NCBI GenBank assembly: GCA_017543805.1
Contig: JAFYFK010000284.1
Coordinates: forward strand, 1-5,979
Direction: 5' to 3'
DNA: 5,979 nt
Origin: Bacillota bacterium
GTDB taxonomy: Bacteria; Bacillota; Clostridia; Peptostreptococcales; Anaerovoracaceae
Shown here: positions 1 to 5,416 of the stretch, piece after piece
Numbering within the stretch: position 1 is the first letter of the stretch
How the letters are laid out: every line of letters begins with the position of its first letter
The notes under the pieces: generated by a model
Database searches by the model: none
What the model was told of the DNA's origin: nothing
The model's input: only the letters and a program-made list of their open reading frames with translations
Made by a program: the position numbers and the translations under genes

Positions 1-31
1 ATACAAGCCCTGACGTAAGCAGGGCTTGTAT
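1..31 (-). terminator. Probable terminator hairpin at the end of the ABC importer operon
   Basis: Bases 1-12 (ATACAAGCCCTG) and 20-31 are perfect reverse complements, giving a 12-bp stem with a 7-base loop at 13-19. The hairpin begins 17 bases beyond the stop codon of permease 2, where an operon-ending terminator is expected. Any U-tract for minus-strand transcription would lie left of base 1, outside the window, so intrinsic termination cannot be confirmed. The plus-strand side is followed only by GTAATGTTT, a poor U-tract, so a plus-direction role is less likely. Confidence 0.65.
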
Positions 32-47
32 GTAATGTTTGATGGAA

Positions 48-1091
48 TTATTTGCCGGCTGCAGCAGCTTCTTCTTTCGCCGCTTTTGCAGCCAGGCGCC
101 GGGCCTTTCCGGGACTGATGATACCCGCAGCCTTTCTGGACTGATAGACGTTAAGGGCAACAGCTATAAGGATGATGACGCCCTGGATCGTCTTGCTGTA
201 GTCCGAAGGAATACTCAGCAGGATCTGCATATTGTCGAGGATACCTACGAACAAAGCACCGAACACTGCACCGAAGATATCGCCTTCACCACCGGCCAGG
301 TTGATGCCGCCGACCATCATTGCCAGAAGCACTGTACCTTCATAGCCTTTCGCGGTGGTACAGCCGGCGACCATGTTGAGCGATACAAGGATCATGCCTG
401 CAAAAGCCGCGCACAGAGAGCAGATGATATAGGCGATGATCGTGTGGCGCCTTGTGTGGATACCTACGAGTTCAGCAGCCCTGTTGCTGCCGCCGACAGC
501 GTAAAGCCTGCGGCCATACGTAGTCTTCATGAGGATGAAGCCTGTAACAAGAGCGACTGCGATAAAGAACCATACCGGCATCGAAAGCCCCAGGAACTTC
601 GCATTGCCCAGGAAAGCAAAAGGATCATAACCTGTCTGTCTCGCCGGATAGTAGAAGCCGCCGGCTGTGATATAAACCACGAAGCCGTAAATGAGGTACT
701 GGGTTGCAAGCGTTACTACGAAGAACGGCAGGCCGAGATATGCTATCAGTACACCATGCAGAAGGCCTACTACCAGACCGGCCAGCAGGCCAAGAAGCAG
801 TCCTCTTATGAAGCCTGCGGTCGTGTAGCCGCTGTTGAACCAGTTCATTGCAAGAAGCGATCCGGAGAGAGCGGCCATGGAGCCGACGGAAAGATCTATG
901 CCTCCGATAAGCACTACGAAAAGCATACCGCAGGCCATAATGCCGTAGATCGCGATTGCGAGAAGGATGCTGGACCAGTTGGTGGACGTAAAGAATTTGG
1001 GTTCACCGATGGCCATGATAATGAAGATGATAACTATCAGCAGAGCTCTCTGACCCCAGGAGCTGCCCATGAATCTTTTGAATTTTAACAT
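48..1091 (-). CDS. ABC transporter permease 2, RbsC/BPD_transp_2 family
   Basis: This 347-residue inner-membrane protein is one of two different permease subunits of a CUT2-class importer and should form part of the translocation path. It is strongly hydrophobic from about residue 16 to 312, with roughly eight to ten membrane segments. The family block GGIDLSVGS is at 63-71. The cytoplasmic loop GRRLYAVGGSNRAAELVGI at 193-211 probably contacts the ATPase, and the late GGINLAGGEG block is at 261-270. The last 30 residues form a Lys/Ala-rich tail (RRLAAKAAKEEAAAAGK) longer than usual and probably cytoplasmic. The ATG at 1091 lies inside the end of the ATPase gene (7-base overlap), with GGAGG at 1102-1106, ten bases upstream. 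The overlap suggests translational coupling. Family and role are clear; the substrate is not. Confidence 0.93.
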   Translation of the reverse strand: MLKFKRFMGSSWGQRALLIVIIFIIMAIGEPKFFTSTNWSSILLAIAIYGIMACGMLFVVLIGGIDLSVGSMAALSGSLLAMNWFNSGYTTAGFIRGLLLGLLAGLVVGLLHGVLIAYLGLPFFVVTLATQYLIYGFVVYITAGGFYYPARQTGYDPFAFLGNAKFLGLSMPVWFFIAVALVTGFILMKTTYGRRLYAVGGSNRAAELVGIHTRRHTIIAYIICSLCAAFAGMILVSLNMVAGCTTAKGYEGTVLLAMMVGGINLAGGEGDIFGAVFGALFVGILDNMQILLSIPSDYSKTIQGVIILIAVALNVYQSRKAAGIISPGKARRLAAKAAKEEAAAAGK

Positions 1092-2608
1092 AAAGCTCTG
1101 CCCTCCTCTGTATGAACACCGGATCCTGCCAGAAGGATCGCTTCCTGCGTAACATTCTCATGCATGAATTCTTCGAAGAATACACCGTCATGAATGACCA
1201 GTATACGGTCGGATACGCTCATAAGCTCAGCAAGGTCCGAGGAGACCATGATAACGATATGGCCTTCGTCGGCAAGCTCGCGCATATACTGATAAAGATC
1301 GGCTCTGACGCCGACGTCAACGCCGGCAGTCGGTTCGTCGAGCAGGAGAACATTAGGATGACGGGCGAGCCATCTGCCCAAAACGACCTTCTGCTGGTTA
1401 CCGCCGGAGAGGTTTCCAACGGGCAGGTTTCTCATTGGCGGACGTACGTCATAATCCTTTATGCCGCGTTCAGCCAGTTCGACTTCTTTTCTTGAACTGA
1501 CGATGCCGTGAGGAGCAATCTGGTCATAGCTTGCAAGCGCGAAGTTCTGCTGAACGGAAAGCAGAGGGATAAATCCTTCCTGACGTCTGTCTTCAGGCAC
1601 AAGACCGAAGCCTTTTTTCATGTTCGCAAGAATACGATGGCTTGTGGGCTGTCCGTTGTAGGTGATAGTACCGGAATCCTGTTTAAGTGCACCGTAAATG
1701 CAGGAGATAAGCTCTGTACGGCCGGAACCGACGAGTCCTCCGATACCGAGGATCTCTCCGCCGTGAGCGGTAAAGCTGATTCCTTTGAGCATGTTTCTGT
1801 AATAGAGATCTTTTACTTCAAGGATATTATTGTCATTTACCGGCTTGCGTACATAGTCATCGGCATTTTTGAGCTTATGCCCGATCATCATTTCGATGAC
1901 GCGGCGGGGTTCTATTTCTTCCTTTTCAAGAACGCCTACATTTTCACCGTTTCTCATGACCGTCAGTCTGTCGGAGAGACGATAGACCTCATCAAGACGG
2001 TGTGAGATGTAGAGGATGGCAGCACCCTTGCTTCTTAAGAAATCTATAGTATTGAAAAGCGTTTCCGCTTCGGTAGCGGCAAGAGAAGCTGTAGGCTCGT
2101 CCATGATGATAAGCTTTGCTCTTACGGCAAGGGCCTTCAGGATCTCGACCATCTGGCGCTTGGCCATTCCGAGAGTCTCGACAATAGCATCGGGATCGAT
2201 GTCGAAATTGTATCTGTCTATAAGCTCCTTGGTAGCCTTGCGCATGGCTTTCCAGTCGGGAAGACCGAACTTTCCTTTGATCTCCTGTCCGAGATAGATG
2301 TTCTCAGTGACTGTCAGGGCAGGGAGCAGTGAAAGTTCCTGGTAAATAACGGAAATGCCGGCTTCACGGGAATCCTGACGGGTCTGGATGTTGACCATTT
2401 TGCCGTCCATGTAGATCTCGCCGCCGTCACGCGTATACACGCCCGTTATTATCTTGATGATAGTAGATTTTCCGGCACCGTTTTCACCCATCAGCGCATG
2501 TACTTCACCGCTGCGGACCTCAAGGTCGACGTTTTTGAGGACCTGGATGCCGTTGAACTGTTTCATTATTCCTTTGCATTCAAGGAGGACATGTTTATCG
2601 TCTGACAT
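1085..2608 (-). CDS. Sugar-type ABC importer ATPase, two fused nucleotide-binding domains (RbsA/MglA type)
   Basis: This 507-residue protein is the cytoplasmic motor of the importer; its length is normal for RbsA, MglA and XylG. The first domain has Walker A GENGAGKST (41-49), Q-loop Q90, Walker B LIIMDEPTASL (166-176) and switch H203. The second has GLVGSGRTEL (291-300), with Arg in place of the Walker A Lys as is normal in this family, signature LSGGNQQKV (400-408) and Walker B LLLDEPTAGVD (421-431). Its switch His is replaced in the SSDLAEL stretch at 456-462, also usual in the family. The first signature reads LGMAKRQ (146-152), so the usual Ser is Gly. The ATG at 2608 has AAAGGAGG at 2620-2627, which overlaps the stop codon of permease 1. 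The sequence does not reveal the substrate, so I give no gene symbol. Confidence 0.96.
   Translation of the reverse strand: MSDDKHVLLECKGIMKQFNGIQVLKNVDLEVRSGEVHALMGENGAGKSTIIKIITGVYTRDGGEIYMDGKMVNIQTRQDSREAGISVIYQELSLLPALTVTENIYLGQEIKGKFGLPDWKAMRKATKELIDRYNFDIDPDAIVETLGMAKRQMVEILKALAVRAKLIIMDEPTASLAATEAETLFNTIDFLRSKGAAILYISHRLDEVYRLSDRLTVMRNGENVGVLEKEEIEPRRVIEMMIGHKLKNADDYVRKPVNDNNILEVKDLYYRNMLKGISFTAHGGEILGIGGLVGSGRTELISCIYGALKQDSGTITYNGQPTSHRILANMKKGFGLVPEDRRQEGFIPLLSVQQNFALASYDQIAPHGIVSSRKEVELAERGIKDYDVRPPMRNLPVGNLSGGNQQKVVLGRWLARHPNVLLLDEPTAGVDVGVRADLYQYMRELADEGHIVIMVSSDLAELMSVSDRILVIHDGVFFEEFMHENVTQEAILLAGSGVHTEEGRALC
1102..1106 (-). promoter_or_regulatory. Ribosome binding site of permease 2, inside the ATPase gene
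   Basis: On the minus strand GGAGG lies ten bases before the ATG at 1091. It sits within the last codons of the ATPase gene, which stops at 1085-1087. It fixes the permease 2 start and fits termination-reinitiation coupling between the two genes. Confidence 0.75.
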
Positions 2609-2619
2609 ACTATTCTTTT

Positions 2620-2627
2620 CCTCCTTT
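2620..2627 (-). promoter_or_regulatory. Strong ribosome binding site of the ATPase gene
   Basis: AAAGGAGG on the minus strand stands 11 bases before the ATG at 2608. Its first two bases belong to the TAA stop codon of permease 1 (2626-2628), so a ribosome finishing permease 1 covers the start region of the ATPase gene. The site is far closer to consensus than that of permease 1. Confidence 0.8.
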
Positions 2628-3597
2628 AATTATTCTTTTTTCTCATTCGGGCGGTGTAAGCCCTCGTGAACTGTGCGTCAAAGCTGGTTGCAATAATAAT
2701 GAGCGCGCCCTGGACCATCTTCTGCCAGTCAACGTTAAGCCCGTATTTGAGCATGCCGTTTGTGAGCATCATGAAGAATACGGAACCAAGCACCGCGCTT
2801 ATGGAGCTTCCGAATCCGCCGGACATAACGATACCGCCGATAACGCAGGCTGCGATAGCCTGGAATTCCATCGCGTTTCCAAGCGAAGGGGTAGCGGTAT
2901 GGTTATAAGCTACCGTAAACACGGACGCCACGCCGCACATCGCGCCGCAGATCATATAGTTGATGGCTTTGATCCTGTAGATCCTTACGCCGGACATCTG
3001 GGCGGATTTTTCGTTGGAACCTACGGCATATGTATGCATTCCGAATCTGGTCCTGGTCTGTAAAAAGTAGATTATAAAGGCCAGGATGAGCCAGACTATA
3101 ACACTGTAATAGATGATGCCGACTTTTCCTCCGAGAAATTCCACGCCCGGATTCTTGATGCTCTGGTTGAGCTGGCGGCCCATCTTGTCACGGAATGTAA
3201 AAATAAGACCGAGACCCGTATAGGCGAAGCCGGCAGCAAGTGTCGCAACGAAAGGAGCAATATGCAGGTGGTTTACAAGTACGGAGTTTATGAAACCAAG
3301 ACCTACGCCTACCGCGATAGCAAGGATAACACAGACGACACCGGGGGCGCCTGCATGAGCAAGCCTTGCAAGAATACAGCCTGAGAAGCAGACGATACCG
3401 CCGGCGGAAAGATCGATGTTGCCGCTTATGATAACGCCGCTCATACCGATCGCGATAGTTCCTATGTATGCCGATTCACGCAGCAGCTGGGAAATATTGC
3501 TCATCGTAAAGAATGAGTTGCTGGTCAGGCCGAAGAAGAGTGCCACGGCGACTACCAGCAGCAATGAAATTAGTAATCTTATCTGTTTGATATTCAT
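2626..3597 (-). CDS. ABC transporter permease 1, RbsC/BPD_transp_2 family
   Basis: This 323-residue inner-membrane permease is the first membrane subunit in transcription order. Hydrophobic segments run from about residue 8 to 305. Family landmarks are SGNIDLSAGG at 58-67, the ATPase-facing loop TRFGMHTYAVGSNEKSAQM at 183-201 and CVIGGIVMSGGFGSS at 251-265. A short basic tail (RMRKKNN) ends the protein, consistent with a cytoplasmic C-terminus. It differs clearly from permease 2 in length, tail and most residues, so the pair probably forms a heterodimer, as LsrC/LsrD and YtfT/YjfF do. The ATG at 3597 has only a purine run GGGGG (3608-3612) as ribosome binding site, weaker than those of its neighbours. 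It follows the binding-protein gene after a hairpin-bearing gap and is 17 bases before the ATPase gene. Confidence 0.93.
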   Translation of the reverse strand: MNIKQIRLLISLLLVVAVALFFGLTSNSFFTMSNISQLLRESAYIGTIAIGMSGVIISGNIDLSAGGIVCFSGCILARLAHAGAPGVVCVILAIAVGVGLGFINSVLVNHLHIAPFVATLAAGFAYTGLGLIFTFRDKMGRQLNQSIKNPGVEFLGGKVGIIYYSVIVWLILAFIIYFLQTRTRFGMHTYAVGSNEKSAQMSGVRIYRIKAINYMICGAMCGVASVFTVAYNHTATPSLGNAMEFQAIAACVIGGIVMSGGFGSSISAVLGSVFFMMLTNGMLKYGLNVDWQKMVQGALIIIATSFDAQFTRAYTARMRKKNN

Positions 3598-3607
3598 TCA
3601 GAATATT

Positions 3608-3612
3608 CCCCC
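3608..3612 (-). promoter_or_regulatory. Weak ribosome binding site of permease 1
   Basis: The only purine-rich element at a suitable distance from the ATG at 3597 is a GGGGG run ten bases upstream on the minus strand. The other importer genes have GGAGG or better. Permease 1 may therefore be translated less well than the binding protein. Confidence 0.5.
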
Positions 3613-3655
3613 AAAAAACAAATAGAAAAATGCTATTCCGGAAAATTCTTATTAA

Positions 3656-3693
3656 ATAAACGGGACCCGGCCACAGGACCGGGCCCCGTTTAT
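3656..3693 (-). terminator. Intercistronic hairpin between binding protein and permease 1 (partial terminator or mRNA stabiliser)
   Basis: On the minus strand ATAAACGGGGCCCGG (3693-3679) pairs with CCGGGTCCCGTTTAT (3670-3656), giving a 15-bp GC-rich stem with an 8-base loop (3678-3671). The one non-Watson-Crick pair is a G-U wobble in the minus-strand RNA but would be A-C in plus-strand RNA, so the structure fits operon transcription. The following sequence GTTTATTTAAT is a weak U-tract, which suggests partial rather than full termination. Position and form match hairpins that raise binding-protein mRNA above permease mRNA in ABC operons. Confidence 0.7.
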
Positions 3694-3740
3694 ATTACGG
3701 AATATTATTTTTTATCAACTGACAAAGCGCAGGAGAGGGA

Positions 3741-4781
3741 TCAAACCATTCCTGTCATCGGCCAGCGGGAAATGATGATCATATCGGCAGCATTGTCCGG
3801 AGTGATCGGGAACACTTTAAGACCGATCTCGGGTGTTGCGTCAAGACCCATTGTTGCAGCGGTCTGTCCTGTCATAGCGAAGTAGAGGCCGAGGCCCATT
3901 GCAACTGACATTTCTGTGTAGTAATCGGAAAGAGTCAGACCATAGAGAGCCTTGCTGCCTGCTTTGATGGCGCCAAGGGTTCCGGGGCCGCCGATGTTTC
4001 CGTAAACAACGATAGATCCGTCATCTTTGCCTGCTGCTTCGATAGCCTGAAGAGCGCCAGAGGTGACATCATCCATAACGCCGTATACGATATCGATGTT
4101 GTCATATTTTGTAAGGATATCACGCATTGCGGTGTTCGCATCTTCCTGTGAGAAGTTATCGATGTTTCTGTCCTCAAGCAGAGTCCAGTTGGTGTTTTCT
4201 GACATGTAATCAAAGAAACCTACTGACTGAAGGTTGGTAGATGTCATAGCTGCCGGGCAGTCGATGATTACAACGTTCTTAGCTGAGTCTGCACCGAATT
4301 CTTCTGCAAGAACTTCTGCTGCGGTATAGCCGGCGAGATAGTCAACGCCGCGGACATGCAGTGAATGGACGGCTTCGCAGTTAAGGTTAAGGGTGATGCA
4401 GGCAACGCCAGCCGCCTCTGCCTCAGCTACCGGAGTCGTGAGGGAGACCGGGTCTGCGCATTCGATAAACAGAGCATCGTATCCCTGGTTCACACAGTCG
4501 TTGACCATCTGGATCTGGGTCTGGACATCATATCCGGGATCAAAATAATCAATAGTGATTGTATCGGCATAGGGCTCAAGCATATCTTTGAAAGCGATCT
4601 CAACGAGCTTGTTTGTAGCTCCTGCTGTGGAGATTGGGATGTAAGCTAATTTCACGCTGTCGGTATTAAGATCGAGAACGTGAGTGTCTTCTGCAGATGC
4701 GGGTACTGTCGCAGTAGATGCCGCAATTGCGAAGCACATTACAGCTGCGAGAGCCAGGCTGACGATTTTCTTGAATTTCAT
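3741..4781 (-). CDS. Periplasmic-binding-protein-like substrate-binding protein of an ABC importer (Peripla_BP_4 / RbsB fold)
   Basis: This 346-residue exported protein should capture the ligand for the importer. A Sec signal peptide covers residues 1-30, with basic MKFKK, a hydrophobic core and a likely cut after ASA (28-30). The only Cys there (C16, in AAVMC) is not a lipobox. The mature part follows the two-lobe type I fold: VKLAYIPIS at 43-51, GYDALFIECADP at 100-111, GVACITLN at 125-132, GYTAAEVLAEEFG at 151-163, DIVYGVMDDVTSGALQAIEA at 230-249 and GAIKAG at 270-275. Residues that hold sugar in E. coli RbsB are largely replaced: Asp89-Arg90 by N132-L133, Arg141 by N183, Asp215 by I263, and the NPFF loop by small residues. 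The ligand is therefore probably not a ribose-like sugar. The mature chain has five Cys. The ATG at 4781 has AAGGAGG ten bases upstream. Confidence 0.92.
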   Translation of the reverse strand: MKFKKIVSLALAAVMCFAIAASTATVPASAEDTHVLDLNTDSVKLAYIPISTAGATNKLVEIAFKDMLEPYADTITIDYFDPGYDVQTQIQMVNDCVNQGYDALFIECADPVSLTTPVAEAEAAGVACITLNLNCEAVHSLHVRGVDYLAGYTAAEVLAEEFGADSAKNVVIIDCPAAMTSTNLQSVGFFDYMSENTNWTLLEDRNIDNFSQEDANTAMRDILTKYDNIDIVYGVMDDVTSGALQAIEAAGKDDGSIVVYGNIGGPGTLGAIKAGSKALYGLTLSDYYTEMSVAMGLGLYFAMTGQTAATMGLDATPEIGLKVFPITPDNAADMIIISRWPMTGMV

Positions 4782-4791
4782 TCTTGTTTTT

Positions 4792-4798
4792 CCTCCTT
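4792..4798 (-). promoter_or_regulatory. Strong ribosome binding site of the substrate-binding protein gene
   Basis: AAGGAGG on the minus strand lies ten bases upstream of the ATG at 4781 and confirms that start. It is much stronger than the permease 1 site, consistent with abundant binding protein. Confidence 0.85.
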
Positions 4799-4860
4799 AA
4801 AAATACTTATGTTTTGCTGAAAATGCGGTCGTACGCTCCTTTACAGGCGGCCGAGGTTGA

Positions 4861-4882
4861 CGGGTTGCGATGCGGAGACCCG
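4861..4882 (-). other. Small hairpin in the GC-rich leader of the importer operon
   Basis: CGGGT (4861-4865) and ACCCG (4878-4882) are complementary, giving a 5-bp stem with a 12-base loop about 80 bases before the binding-protein ATG. The surrounding 60 bases are much more GC-rich than the rest of the gap, which suggests a structured 5' leader. The stem is short and I recognise no riboswitch family. Confidence 0.25.
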
Positions 4883-4894
4883 GAAACAAAATGC

Positions 4895-4900
4895 ACTATA
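4895..4900 (-). promoter_or_regulatory. Possible -10 element (TATAGT) close to the importer operon
   Basis: The minus strand reads TATAGT, five of six matches to TATAAT. The GC-rich leader begins just downstream, which fits a transcription start near 4888 and a leader of about 107 bases. The hexamer at -35 spacing (TCTCGA) is poor, so this promoter would need an activator if real. It is an alternative to the candidate at 5082-5110. Confidence 0.3.
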
Positions 4901-4969
4901 AAAATAATGAAATGTTTTCGAGAGTGTTGAATGTTACGGCAATTCATTCGATGTTAACCCTGCAAGCAT

Positions 4970-4997
4970 ATTAAAGTATCATTTCATTAAAAGTATC
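4970..4997. repeat. Short direct repeat ATTAAA(A)GTATC, possible tandem operator
   Basis: ATTAAAGTATC at 4970-4980 is repeated as ATTAAAAGTATC at 4986-4997, differing by one inserted A. The copies start 16 bases apart. They lie between the two candidate minus-strand promoters and could be paired regulator half sites, although the surroundings are AT-rich and chance is not excluded. Confidence 0.35.
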
Positions 4998-5012
4998 GGA
5001 TTTGTAAATAGC

Positions 5013-5031
5013 ATTGCTGCTATAAAGCAAT
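5013..5031. repeat. Small inverted repeat ATTGCT...AGCAAT
   Basis: ATTGCT (5013-5018) and AGCAAT (5026-5031) form a perfect 6-bp inverted repeat with a 7-base centre. It could be a protein-binding palindrome, or a hairpin in a long leader if transcription starts near 5075. No direct evidence favours either. Confidence 0.3.
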
Positions 5032-5081
5032 CTCTATACGTTTTATAAATAGATACGATAAATATACTGAATGTCATAAAC

Positions 5082-5110
5082 AGATTACTCTAATAGATAG
5101 AATTTGTCAA
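5082..5110 (-). promoter_or_regulatory. Candidate sigma-A promoter for the importer operon
   Basis: On the minus strand a perfect TTGACA (5110-5105) is followed after 17 bases by TAATCT (5087-5082), three of six matches to the -10 consensus. Transcription would start near 5075 and give an unusually long leader of about 290 bases. The -35 is the best in the gap; the -10 is weak. Confidence 0.3.
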
Positions 5111-5161
5111 TTAAAATTGAACAAAATCAGATATAAAGAGCATCGCAAAGTATGGTAATTA

Positions 5162-5222
5162 TAGATAAAAAGCGGTGCCGGAATAACTGTGCCATGTTTT
5201 TTATGCAACATGCTTTTATCTA
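5162..5222. repeat. Long interrupted inverted repeat with a nested palindrome
   Basis: TAGATAAAAAGC (5162-5173) and GCTTTTATCTA (5212-5222) are complementary over 11 pairs with one bulged A. The 38-base interior carries a 6-bp inverted repeat, CATGTT (5193-5198) and AACATG (5207-5212), which shares its last base with the outer arm and so is an alternative fold. The right arm is followed by AAAAAGA rather than U, so plus-direction termination is unlikely. In the minus direction the stem is followed by ATAATTACC, also a poor U-tract. It may be an operator for the divergent genes or a structured leader. Confidence 0.45.
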
Positions 5223-5248
5223 AAAAGAATAATCATTAATCTATGCCA

Positions 5249-5266
5249 AATTGTTAATTTACAATT
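5249..5266. repeat. Inverted repeat AATTGT-N6-ACAATT, possible operator
   Basis: AATTGT (5249-5254) and ACAATT (5261-5266) are perfect reverse complements across six bases, making an 18-base palindrome of typical operator size. It overlaps the -35 region of the candidate plus-strand promoter, where a dimeric repressor or activator could act. Confidence 0.35.
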
Positions 5267-5293
5267 GCGCATTTTATTAAAATGACATAATAT
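5265..5293 (+). promoter_or_regulatory. Tentative promoter for the molybdopterin enzyme gene
   Basis: TTGCGC (5265-5270) and TAATAT (5288-5293) are spaced by 17 bases; they match the sigma-A boxes at three and four of six positions. TATAAA at 5294-5299 is a better -10 but has no good -35. Transcription from here would give a leader of about 115 bases. The weak boxes suggest either an activated promoter or that the true site lies elsewhere in this AT-rich stretch. Confidence 0.25.
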
Positions 5294-5303
5294 TATAAAT
5301 AGT

Positions 5304-5393
5304 ATGCAGTAACGGGTTTGTCTTTTACCAAAAGCGGAGATACGGAAAAAGGAATGTGCCCGTGCGGCTGTCATTCGATGGACAATGCAGTAA
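5304..5393 (+). repeat. 9-base direct repeat ATGCAGTAA bracketing the enzyme gene leader
   Basis: ATGCAGTAA occurs at 5304-5312, just after the candidate promoter, and again at 5385-5393, just before the ribosome binding site. The copies start 81 bases apart. They may be regulator contacts or coincidence. Confidence 0.25.
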
Positions 5394-5401
5394 GGAAATC
5401 C

Positions 5402-5408
5402 AAGGAGG
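5402..5408 (+). promoter_or_regulatory. Ribosome binding site fixing the start of the molybdopterin enzyme
   Basis: AAGGAGG lies eight bases before the ATG at 5417. An in-frame upstream ATG at 5378 has no such site, so 5417 is chosen. Confidence 0.85.
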
Positions 5409-5416
5409 AAGAAAGA

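Larger units (their letters stand above)
3602..3706 (-). promoter_or_regulatory. Possible long-range helix masking the permease 1 ribosome binding site
   Basis: In the minus-strand transcript AAUAUUCC (3706-3699), just after the binding-protein gene, is exactly complementary to GGAAUAUU (3609-3602). The latter includes two Gs of the weak GGGGG ribosome binding site of permease 1. Pairing would close an 8-bp helix around the intercistronic hairpin and hide the start region. AAUAUU is self-complementary, so chance pairing is possible. Confidence 0.3.
4782..5416. other. Divergent intergenic regulatory region, no convincing gene
   Basis: This 635-base gap lies between the start codons of the binding-protein gene (minus) and the molybdopterin enzyme gene (plus). 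Bases 4825-4885 are GC-rich and probably belong to the transcribed leader of the importer operon. Bases 4885-5310 are strikingly AT-rich compared with the genes. I found no open frame with a ribosome binding site and recognise no tRNA or known riboswitch. The contents are candidate promoters in both directions, a long interrupted inverted repeat at 5162-5222, and short repeats listed separately. It probably holds the promoters and operators of both transcription units, and no regulator gene lies inside the window. Confidence 0.7.

Noticed and set aside
39..1088. 349-codon open frame on the plus strand
   Set aside because: It lies exactly antisense to permease 2, has no ribosome binding site or recognisable fold, and its composition (many Asp, His, Lys, Cys) is typical of a shadow of a membrane protein gene.
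1508..2005. 165-codon plus-strand open frame and other plus-strand frames across the ATPase and permease 1 genes
   Set aside because: They are opposite clearly conserved ATPase and permease sequence and lack start signals and family features.
4732..4734. C16 in the binding-protein signal peptide as a lipobox cysteine
   Set aside because: The preceding AVM does not fit the lipobox pattern and the hydrophobic core continues beyond it to an ASA cut site.
1..4781. Assignment as an AI-2 (lsr), ribose (rbs) or galactofuranose (ytf) operon
   Set aside because: The two-permease layout is shared with Lsr and Ytf systems, but no accompanying kinase, aldolase or other marker gene is present and the binding-protein pocket does not match ribose, so no symbol is justified.
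5044..5302. TATAAATAG at 5044-5052 and 5294-5302 as a regulatory repeat
   Set aside because: The motif is low-complexity AT sequence in an AT-rich gap, where such matches are expected by chance.
5378..5416. Upstream in-frame ATG extending the molybdopterin enzyme by 13 residues
   Set aside because: No ribosome binding site precedes it, while AAGGAGG stands eight bases before the ATG at 5417 and would otherwise be inside the coding region.
5300..5416. Possible Moco, cobalamin or c-di-GMP riboswitch in the enzyme leader
   Set aside because: The short complementary pieces (ACGGG with CCCGT, and the TGTC/GACA hairpin) do not match the conserved cores of these families as I know them.
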